A program made the position numbers and the translations under genes. Source: Chloroflexota bacterium (GTDB lineage Bacteria > Chloroflexota > Dehalococcoidia > SHYB01 > JACPQI01). From it: 12,036 nucleotides of DNA. Below the pieces are notes generated by a model that worked only from the letters and a program-made list of their open reading frames with translations, made no database searches and was not told the DNA's origin. Position 1 is the stretch's first letter, and each line of letters begins with the position of its first letter. The stretch is taken from contig JACPQI010000035.1 in the NCBI GenBank assembly GCA_016190545.1, positions 1-12,036 on the forward strand, given 5' to 3'. This document shows, piece after piece, positions 1 to 5,610 of the stretch.

Positions 1-1055
1 GCCACGTAGGACGACCACGGGTCCGCCAGCCAGTTCATGTTGAATACGCCCATGTGCTTTCCGTAGGTCACATAATCAATGTACTTCTTGTCGCTGAGCA
101 GCTTCTGCACGCTGCCGCCGTTGCGCCGCTTCGCCAGGGCGGCGGTTGTCGTAACGGTAAACGAGTCCGCGCCCGCGCCGTTGCCGTAGGAGACGGCCAG
201 GATTTTCTGCCCGGCGGAGGCCTGGTCCAGGGCGTTGGCCAGCCCCAGCATCAGGGTGGCGCACCCGGCGTCTCCCGTGTCGCGCAACAGGTTGACGTTG
301 CTGATTTTGTCCGGCGTCACGCCCACGGCCCGCGCGATGTGGTTCGCCGCGTTCGGCTCCGCCATGTAGGAGACCACCTGCGAATAAGACCCCGCTGACT
401 CTTCGACGGCTTGCAGGTGGGTCTTCACCGCCGAGCCGATGGCCACAGGATAACCGAATACCTGGTCCAGACGGGGGTCGTCGTGGCGGCGTATCCAGCG
501 GTCCTTGTTGGACTGCCATACGCTGGTGAAGTCGCTGGTGTGGGAGGCGCTATTTGTGACCTCGGCCAGCAGGTTCCGCGCCCCGATCACCACAGCGCCG
601 GCGCCCGCGCCCAGGATGCCTTCCAGATGATCGCTCGGCTCGGGCGTGAGCATATCTGCGGCCACGACCAGGCCGTATTTGATGCGCTTCGCCTGCACAG
701 CGTCCAGGCAGGCTTGCAGCGCCTGGGACACCGCCCGCGTAGAGCCTGCAACGTCTATGCAGGCGGCGGTGGGAGGGATGTCCAGCACCTCCGCCACGAT
801 GGCGGCGGAGGACTTGACGAGGTATGGGCTGGAGACGGTCGCCAGGTACACCGCTTCGATGTCGGACGGGGAGACGCCGCACTGGGCCAAAGCCCGCTGC
901 GCCGCCTCTACTCCCATGGTGATGACGTCCTCGTCCAGGCCCGGCACCGCCTTCTCCTTGACGCTGGCGCGTTTCTGCCAGACCTTTGCGATGTCTTCCG
1001 TCTTGAGTCGATTGCGGGGGATGTAGGCGCCGTACCCTACAATACCTGCGGTCAT
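1..1055 (-). CDS. HMG-CoA-synthase-like thiolase-fold protein, partial (3' end off window)
   Basis: An open frame runs without a stop from ATG 1055-1053 to the left edge (351 codons). A GGAGG lies at 1069-1065, 9 bases before the ATG, which fixes the start. It resembles archaeal-type hydroxymethylglutaryl-CoA synthases and the thiolase-like proteins encoded beside DUF35 genes: N-terminal GIVGYGAYIPRNR (residues 4-16), EKAVPGLDED (34-43), SSPYLVKSSAAIVAE (75-89) and C-terminal SYGNGAGADSF (289-299). In true HMG-CoA synthases a nucleophilic Cys sits in an ACKAGT-type motif; here the aligned stretch is DVAGSTRA, with Gly at 104. The His of the FHQPNG motif aligns to Ala232 (MAEPNA), and the Asn region reads TGDAGCA (260-266). 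This protein is therefore either non-catalytic, perhaps needing a DUF35 partner beyond the left edge, or uses other chemistry. Residues past about 305 extend the usual archaeal length. It lies downstream of the crotonase gene, separated by a terminator-like hairpin. Confidence 0.9.
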   Translation of the reverse strand, partial: MTAGIVGYGAYIPRNRLKTEDIAKVWQKRASVKEKAVPGLDEDVITMGVEAAQRALAQCGVSPSDIEAVYLATVSSPYLVKSSAAIVAEVLDIPPTAACIDVAGSTRAVSQALQACLDAVQAKRIKYGLVVAADMLTPEPSDHLEGILGAGAGAVVIGARNLLAEVTNSASHTSDFTSVWQSNKDRWIRRHDDPRLDQVFGYPVAIGSAVKTHLQAVEESAGSYSQVVSYMAEPNAANHIARAVGVTPDKISNVNLLRDTGDAGCATLMLGLANALDQASAGQKILAVSYGNGAGADSFTVTTTAALAKRRNGGSVQKLLSDKKYIDYVTYGKHMGVFNMNWLADPWSSYV

Positions 1056-1078
1056 GATATGTGGCCTCCGTTCCTCTC

Positions 1079-1110
1079 AAAAAGTCCCTGCCAGGCAACG
1101 CTGGGCAGGG
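1079..1110 (-). terminator. Rho-independent terminator or attenuator before the HMGS-like gene
   Basis: On the minus strand, 1110-1086 folds into a GC-rich hairpin: CCCTGCC(C)AG pairs with CTGGCAGGG across a 6-base loop, with one bulged base. An A and C are followed by five T (1083-1079). It lies after the crotonase stop (1234-1232) and only 24 bases before the start codon at 1055. It could end the mutase/crotonase transcript, or act as an attenuator in the leader of the downstream gene, because little room remains for a promoter after it. Confidence 0.55.
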
Positions 1111-1167
1111 CGGATGCCCGGATAGGCGGCGGGTACCACCGGCCAGCGCCGGGCCGTGCCGCCCACA

Positions 1168-1196
1168 AGGATATGCCAATACTGAGAAGTATGCAA
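1168..1196 (-). promoter_or_regulatory. Weak possible promoter for the HMGS-like gene
   Basis: On the minus strand TTGCAT (1196-1191) and TATCCT (1173-1168) are separated by 17 bases. The -35 match is poor (3 of 6) and the -10 is moderate (4 of 6). If used, the transcript would start near 1161 and cross the terminator-like hairpin at 1110-1079 before reaching the ribosome binding site, giving a leader of roughly 100 bases. Confidence 0.2.
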
Positions 1197-1231
1197 GTTC
1201 TGTATGAGGGGAGCCGTTTGCGGCGAATGGC

Positions 1232-2032
1232 CTAGTGGCCTTTGAACTCGGGCTTTCGCTTTTCGGCGAAGGCCTTGCGCCCCTCCAGGTAGTCCTGGCT
1301 GCTCCGCACCCGCTCCACGATCTCCTGAAACTGGCGCTGCTCCTCTGCACCTATCACCGGCGTGGCCGCCAGCCGGTTGATGATGCGCTTTGTGCCCGCC
1401 ACCGACAGCGGGGCCGATGCCGTCACGTCCTGGCACAGCGCCTCCATCGTCTTCTCAAGCTCGGCGACGGACACCACCTGGTTCACCAGCCCCAACTGCA
1501 AGGCGCGGGCTGCGGGCACCGGCGTCCCGGCGAAAAACATCTCCTTGGCCGCCGCCGGGCCCATGAGGCTCACGAACTTCCAGATGCCGTCCATGTGATA
1601 AATCGTCCCCAACTTGGCCGGCGGCATGGCAAACCGGGCGTCCTCCGCCGCGATGCGGATATCGCACGTCACCGCCAGCTCCAGGCCCGCGCCCATGCAC
1701 ACGCCGCGCACCATGGCGATGACCGGGCAGCGGTTGCCGGCGACGGCCTGCAAGGCGTTGCTCAAGATGACTTGAGGGTCCTGCTCCGTGCCCTGCGACG
1801 CCTTGATGTCGCCGGGCAGCGCGTGGCCCAGATCGTACCCGGCCGAGAAGGCCTTGTCCCCCACGCCGGTGATGACTACCACCCGAGCCTCGTCGGGCAG
1901 CGTGGTGAGGGTGCGCGTAAGCTGGAGCAACAGTGTGGGCGAGAGAGCGTTGCGCTTTTCAGGCCGGTTCAGCGTCAAGGCGCAGATAGCGCCTCGCTGC
2001 TCGACGAGAAGCTCGGACGGCTGGTTCGACAC
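1232..2032 (-). CDS. Crotonase-fold enzyme, methylmalonyl-CoA decarboxylase-like or enoyl-CoA hydratase
   Basis: This 266-residue single-domain crotonase starts at GTG 2032-2030, one base after the stop of the B12 subunit gene, so the two are probably translationally coupled. Oxyanion-hole segments are AFSAGYDLGH (61-70) and CMGAGLELAVTCD (112-124). Glu118 matches the first catalytic Glu of enoyl-CoA hydratase. The second Glu, in the family motif QPE, is replaced by Pro138 (FAMPPAKLG). That Pro, Tyr145 in GTIYHMDGI and the C-terminus DYLEGRKAFAEKRKPEFKGH resemble Escherichia coli methylmalonyl-CoA decarboxylase ScpB, whose active site I recall as His66 and Tyr140; the His66 site is Tyr66 here. 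Adjacency to a methylmalonyl-CoA-mutase-family pair mirrors the E. coli scp operon. Decarboxylation of a malonyl-type CoA ester is my leading guess; hydration of an unusual enoyl-CoA is the alternative. The crotonase family call is firm, the substrate is not. Confidence 0.93.
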   Translation of the reverse strand: MSNQPSELLVEQRGAICALTLNRPEKRNALSPTLLLQLTRTLTTLPDEARVVVITGVGDKAFSAGYDLGHALPGDIKASQGTEQDPQVILSNALQAVAGNRCPVIAMVRGVCMGAGLELAVTCDIRIAAEDARFAMPPAKLGTIYHMDGIWKFVSLMGPAAAKEMFFAGTPVPAARALQLGLVNQVVSVAELEKTMEALCQDVTASAPLSVAGTKRIINRLAATPVIGAEEQRQFQEIVERVRSSQDYLEGRKAFAEKRKPEFKGH

Positions 2033-2033
2033 G

Positions 2034-2486
2034 CTAGGCCTGCCCCCGCCCGACGCGCACGTTGCCGCGGATGGAATCGACGATATCTTCGAAGCGGCTG
2101 TAAGCGGGAAAGACGCCGTGCACGCCCAGATCTTTAAGAGCCTGAATGTCCTTGGTGGGAATGAGGCCGCCCACCAGCAGCAGCACGTCAGTGAGCTTTT
2201 CCTGCTTCATGAGATCGATGACGCGCTTGGAGAGGTGGAGGTGAGCGCCGGACAGGATGCTGAGGCCGATGACGTCGACATCCTCCTCCAGCGCCGTCTT
2301 CACAATCTCCTCCGGCGTCCGGTGGATGCCGGTGTAAATCACCTCCATCCCGGCGTCCCGCAGGGCGAAGGTGAGGGCCTTGGCGCCCCGGTCGTGGCCG
2401 TCAAGGCCGGGCTTGGCCACCAGCACCCGGATAGGGTGTTTGGGAGGGCCGGGCGGAGGAGCGGCCTGCATCTCTCGTACTGCCAC
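2034..2486 (-). CDS. B12-binding small subunit of a methylmalonyl-CoA-mutase-family enzyme
   Basis: This 150-residue protein is a stand-alone cobalamin-binding domain. The base-off/His-on signature DxHxxG is present as D29-G-H31-D-R-G34, followed by GLSILSG (74-80) and VGGLIP (105-110), the SxL and GG loops that hold the dimethylbenzimidazole tail. A Pro-rich N-terminal lead of about 17 residues precedes the fold. The length matches detached C-terminal domains of split mutases. The GTG at 2486 is chosen because AAGGA lies about 12 bases upstream; the ATG at 2471 (Met6) is a possible alternative. It begins 23 bases after the catalytic subunit's stop and ends one base before the crotonase start, so the three genes form one tight transcription unit. 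Since His31 is intact, B12 should bind normally, even though the partner catalytic subunit is divergent. Confidence 0.95.
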   Translation of the reverse strand: MAVREMQAAPPPGPPKHPIRVLVAKPGLDGHDRGAKALTFALRDAGMEVIYTGIHRTPEEIVKTALEEDVDVIGLSILSGAHLHLSKRVIDLMKQEKLTDVLLLVGGLIPTKDIQALKDLGVHGVFPAYSRFEDIVDSIRGNVRVGRGQA

Positions 2487-2509
2487 GGGAACAAAACGTC
2501 CTTCGCGCG

Positions 2510-4186
2510 TTAGTTCAGGACCGGCTCGCGAAACTCGCCGTACACGTCCTTGAGGGCCTTGGTCATCTCGCCCAGGGTCACATAGGCCCGGGTGGCATCG
2601 ATGAAGTAAGGCAGCAGGTTCTCCTGGTTCTTCTCCGCCGCCCGCTTGAGGGCATTCAGCGTCCTCTGCGCCTCTTCAGTGGAGCGCTGCGCCTTCACCT
2701 CGCGCAGGCGGGCGACCTGCCGGTCCTGGACCTTGGGGTCTATCTCAAAGACCTCCATCTCATGGGTCTCTCCCTCCGCCTCCTCGGCGAAGACGTTGAC
2801 GCCCACCATGGGGATCTCGCCAGTCTGGAGCTTGCGCTCCCGCTCGTAGCTCTGCCGCGCGATCTCCCGGGCGATGGACCCGTTCTTCACCGCCTCCACC
2901 GGCCCGCCCCACTTGTCGATCTGGTCCATGTAGGCCAGGATCTTCTTTTCGATTTCGTTGGTCAACGCCTCCACGAAGTAGGAGCCGGCCAGCGGGTCCA
3001 CCACGTCCGCCACGCCCGTTTCGTAGGCGATGATGGCCTGGACCATGAGGGTCATCTTGGCCGAGCGCTCCGTGGGCAGCGCATAGGCCTCGTCGTAGGA
3101 GGGCAGGGCCGCCGACTGGGTGCCGCCGAGGAAGGAGGCCAGGCCGCTGATGGCGATGCGGGCGATGTTCATCTCCGGCATGCTGCGGGTCAGGAAGTAG
3201 CCGCCCGTGCTGCCGCCGGCGAAGCGCATCATCATGGTCCTGGGGTCCTTGGCCCCGTACTTGTCCTTGAGCAGCCGGGCCCAAATGCGGCGGGCGGCCC
3301 GCAGCTTGCACACTGTCTCGAAGAACTCCATGTCGCCGCTCAGGATGAAGCTGAAGCGGCCCGCAAACTGGTCGATGGCGAGGCCGCGCTTCAGCACCTC
3401 GTTGATGTAGGCCTCGCCGTTCTTGAAGCTGACGGCGAGGGAAAAGGCGTCGTCGCCACCGGCGCTGCGGATGTGGCACCCGGCGAGGCTGATGGGGTTG
3501 TACTTCGGCACCTTCTGAGTCGTGAACTCGATAGTGTCGCCGATGAGCTTGACGGCCGGCTCCACCGGGAAGATCCAGGTGCCCCGCGACACGTACTCCT
3601 TGAGGGTGTCGTTCTGCACGGTGCCGCGAACGTTGGTCCAGGGCACGCCTTGCTTTTCGGCAGCCACCAGGTACATGGCCACGAGGGGGTTGGTGACGGC
3701 ATTGATGGTGATAGAGGTGCTGGCCTGCCCCAGGTCGATGCCGTCGAACAGCCGCTCCATATCGTCCAGGGTAGCGATGGCGACGCCGTTGCGGCCCACC
3801 TCGCCTTCGGCGCGGGGGTCGTCGGAGTCCAGGCCCATCTGGGTGGGCAGGTCCAGGGCCACGCTCAGGCCGGTCTGCCCGTGCTTCATCAGGTACTTGT
3901 AGCGCTGGTTGGTCTCCTCCGGGGTGCCGAAGCCCGAGTACTGGCGGAAGGCCCAGAGCTGGGTCCGGTACATGGTGGGGTGAATGCCCCGGGTGAAGGG
4001 GAACTGGCCGGGGTCGCCCAGGTCGCGCTGGTAGCTCAGGCCGGCCACGTCCTCCGGCCCATAGACCGGCTTTATATCCACACCTGAGCAGGTCTTCGCC
4101 TCCGGGACTTCATGCTCTTTCCCGCCGATGACCGCCTTCACCAGCTTCTTCGTGGCCCGCTGCCTGCCACGCATCTTTGTTACCAT
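2510..4186 (-). CDS. Divergent methylmalonyl-CoA-mutase-family catalytic (large) subunit
   Basis: The 558-residue protein covers the TIM-barrel acyl-CoA domain of a split B12 mutase; the B12 domain is the next gene. The ATG at 4186 follows GGGGG by 7 bases. Family motifs are clear: FTRGIHPTMYR (64-74), GLSVALDLPTQMG (106-118), TVQNDTLKEYVSRGTWIFP (189-207) and VVDPLAGSYFVEALT (395-409). By Propionibacterium numbering, Tyr89 (here Tyr73), Gln197 (Gln191), Arg207 (Arg201), His244 (His238) and Glu370 (Glu366) are kept. Keeping the Arg that binds the substrate carboxylate argues against a simple isobutyryl-CoA mutase. However, Tyr243 is Cys237, the HxQ motif (His328/Gln330) is replaced by Ala-Gly-Gly-Ser around 323-326, and HTNS (Asn366) reads ALPS (360-363). 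These residues line the adenosyl and substrate pocket, so a shifted substrate, changed radical handling or loss of function are all possible. The family is certain; calling it methylmalonyl-CoA mutase proper is doubtful. Confidence 0.95.
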   Translation of the reverse strand: MVTKMRGRQRATKKLVKAVIGGKEHEVPEAKTCSGVDIKPVYGPEDVAGLSYQRDLGDPGQFPFTRGIHPTMYRTQLWAFRQYSGFGTPEETNQRYKYLMKHGQTGLSVALDLPTQMGLDSDDPRAEGEVGRNGVAIATLDDMERLFDGIDLGQASTSITINAVTNPLVAMYLVAAEKQGVPWTNVRGTVQNDTLKEYVSRGTWIFPVEPAVKLIGDTIEFTTQKVPKYNPISLAGCHIRSAGGDDAFSLAVSFKNGEAYINEVLKRGLAIDQFAGRFSFILSGDMEFFETVCKLRAARRIWARLLKDKYGAKDPRTMMMRFAGGSTGGYFLTRSMPEMNIARIAISGLASFLGGTQSAALPSYDEAYALPTERSAKMTLMVQAIIAYETGVADVVDPLAGSYFVEALTNEIEKKILAYMDQIDKWGGPVEAVKNGSIAREIARQSYERERKLQTGEIPMVGVNVFAEEAEGETHEMEVFEIDPKVQDRQVARLREVKAQRSTEEAQRTLNALKRAAEKNQENLLPYFIDATRAYVTLGEMTKALKDVYGEFREPVLN

Positions 4187-4244
4187 ACAAGGCCCCCTTC
4201 TAGACCACTATCTACCTAGTTTGAACCGTCTGAGCGAGTCTCGT

Positions 4245-4327
4245 CAAGTGGACAAAAGGTACAACTTTGACCCTCGCCATCCCGCTGACCCCAGGGTTCA
4301 CGTCGGGGGACGGGGTGTGTCCACTTG
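4245..4327. repeat. 10-bp inverted repeat flanking 63 bases between mutase and MDR genes
   Basis: CAAGTGGACA at 4245-4254 is the exact reverse complement of TGTCCACTTG at 4318-4327. The right arm lies 4 bases from the MDR gene's stop codon, on the edge of the AT-richer segment. The spacing is too large for a terminator hairpin. It might be a degraded end of an insertion element, a regulator site pair upstream of the mutase genes, or chance. A TTGACG overlapping the left arm on the minus strand (4247-4242) has no convincing -10 partner. Confidence 0.4.
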
Positions 4328-4331
4328 TTGT

Positions 4332-5303
4332 CTACACAGTTATCACTACTTTTCCTTTGGCGTGTCCTTCTTCAAGATACCGGATAGCTTTGGCAACCTC
4401 ACTTAACGTGTATTGTCTATCAATGACGGGCTTTACTTTGCCGGCCTCAGCCAGACCTTTCAGAAAGACCAGATCTTTTTGGTTTGGTTTCGCCGAGAGG
4501 CCAACCATTTTTCTGCCACCAATCATTGAAATCCACGGTCCTAGCAGCATAGCTTGGAGCATTTGGGCCAAGGGACCTCCGGTCACGACATAGATTCCCT
4601 TGGGACCCAATGCGCGCCTGTAATCCAAGAGCGGATGATATCCGTTAGCGGCAAGAATCAGGTCATACCGATGCCCACTTTTAGTGAAATCCTCTGTAGT
4701 GTAATCGATGATATGGTCTGCCCCAATCATGCGCGCTGTATCCAAGTTCCTCGTGCTGCAGACGGCTGTGACTTCAGCCCCAAACGATTTGGCAATCTGT
4801 ACTGCAAACGTCCCCACACCACCAGACGCACCATTAATCAAGACCTTTTGCCCCGGCCGAATCTGTCCTTTGTCGCGAAGACCCTGCAGAGCAGTGCCTG
4901 CCGCCAGCGGTACGGCCGCTGCTTCCTCAAATGTCATGCTAGCTGGTTTCAACGCCAATGCATTTTCCGGAACGCATACATACTCGGCAAAACCGCCAAA
5001 GCCACACCCGGATGTGTCCCCGAATACCTCATCACCTGGCTGAAACTGCCTTACGTTTCTGCCAAGCTCTTCTACCCTCCCCGCTATATCAGCTCCAAGT
5101 ATCTGGTGTCTTGGTCTTAGAAGCCCTCCCGTCATCAGGCGGACTAGGAACGGGTCTGCTCTCAAGAGACGCCAGTCAGCTGCATTGGCCGATGCCGCGT
5201 GAACTCGCACCAAGACTTGGTTGTCTTTGGGAGCGGGTGTCTTCACCTCTTTGAGCTGAAGAACATCCGGTGGTCCGTATTCTGTGTATACAATCGCCTT
5301 CAT
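4332..5303 (-). CDS. Zinc-less MDR oxidoreductase (quinone oxidoreductase/enone reductase type)
   Basis: This 323-residue medium-chain dehydrogenase/reductase has the GroES-like N-terminal domain (about 1-120) and an NAD(P)-binding Rossmann domain with the nucleotide loop INGASGGVGTFAVQIAK (156-172). The place of the catalytic zinc ligand reads ASANAADWRL, with no Cys or His, and the four-Cys structural-zinc lobe is absent, so it belongs to the zinc-independent quinone-reductase-like group. Such enzymes reduce quinones or alpha,beta-unsaturated carbonyls with NAD(P)H. GGAG sits 8 bases before the ATG at 5303. That ATG overlaps the TGA of an upstream 86-codon frame as ATGA. Base composition is near 50% GC, clearly below the neighbours at about 65%, which suggests recent acquisition. 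The exact substrate cannot be read from the sequence. It lies in the same orientation as the mutase genes, 145 bases upstream of them. Confidence 0.93.
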   Translation of the reverse strand: MKAIVYTEYGPPDVLQLKEVKTPAPKDNQVLVRVHAASANAADWRLLRADPFLVRLMTGGLLRPRHQILGADIAGRVEELGRNVRQFQPGDEVFGDTSGCGFGGFAEYVCVPENALALKPASMTFEEAAAVPLAAGTALQGLRDKGQIRPGQKVLINGASGGVGTFAVQIAKSFGAEVTAVCSTRNLDTARMIGADHIIDYTTEDFTKSGHRYDLILAANGYHPLLDYRRALGPKGIYVVTGGPLAQMLQAMLLGPWISMIGGRKMVGLSAKPNQKDLVFLKGLAEAGKVKPVIDRQYTLSEVAKAIRYLEEGHAKGKVVITV

Positions 5304-5560
5304 GGGTACTGCTCCGCTGAGCCGGTTCCGTCGTCCTCTGTTGAACTGACGCCACTATGCGGCCTCGGGGCCTTGGTGCGCCGCTGTGGACGGTACTCAA
5401 GCTTCCTCAGTCCAGACCCGGTGCCAAGGCCCAGGAATACCGGCAGTTCTTCCGCCATTATCTCATAGCGCTCCACCGACCGCGACGCGAACCCCGGCTG
5501 GGGTGGCATTAGGCAGATAGCCTCAAGGTGAGGTCGAAAGTTCTTGCTTCTGTACAGCAT
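5300..5560 (-). CDS. Possible small hypothetical protein, 86 codons
   Basis: This frame fills most of the 307-base gap between the MDR gene and the CoA-transferase gene. Its TGA overlaps the MDR start codon as ATGA, an arrangement typical of translational coupling. The product would have an Arg-, Pro- and Glu-rich composition with no membrane segment and no domain I recognise; residues 1-41 look more protein-like than the basic Ser/Gly-rich tail. I see no good ribosome binding site before the ATG at 5560. It could be a real coupling peptide gene, a relic of a longer gene that travelled with the MDR gene, or a chance frame. Confidence 0.25.
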   Translation of the reverse strand: MLYRSKNFRPHLEAICLMPPQPGFASRSVERYEIMAEELPVFLGLGTGSGLRKLEYRPQRRTKAPRPHSGVSSTEDDGTGSAEQYP

Positions 5561-5610
5561 GGTAGCCCAGTTGGGAATCGACGGCTATAGCCCTTGGAAA
5601 CGCCGCGTTT

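Noticed and set aside
411..1235. 274-codon plus-strand frame over the HMGS-like gene and the gap before it
   Set aside because: Antisense shadow with no domain and no ribosome binding site.
550..1350. 266-codon minus-strand frame spanning the HMGS-like and crotonase genes
   Set aside because: It overlaps both genes in a different frame and its Arg/Gly-rich product has no family features; the frame starting at 1055 encodes a clear thiolase-fold protein.
2762..4087. Long open frame (441 codons) on the plus strand opposite the mutase catalytic subunit
   Set aside because: It is antisense to a gene with clear family motifs; its product is His/Gly/Val-rich low-complexity text typical of a mirror frame in GC-rich DNA.
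5583..5610. GGCTATAGCC palindrome and AAACGC-C-GCGTTT repeat just after the CoA-transferase stop, as a terminator
   Set aside because: The stems are short, the loops are absent or one base, and no T-run follows, so termination is not convincing.
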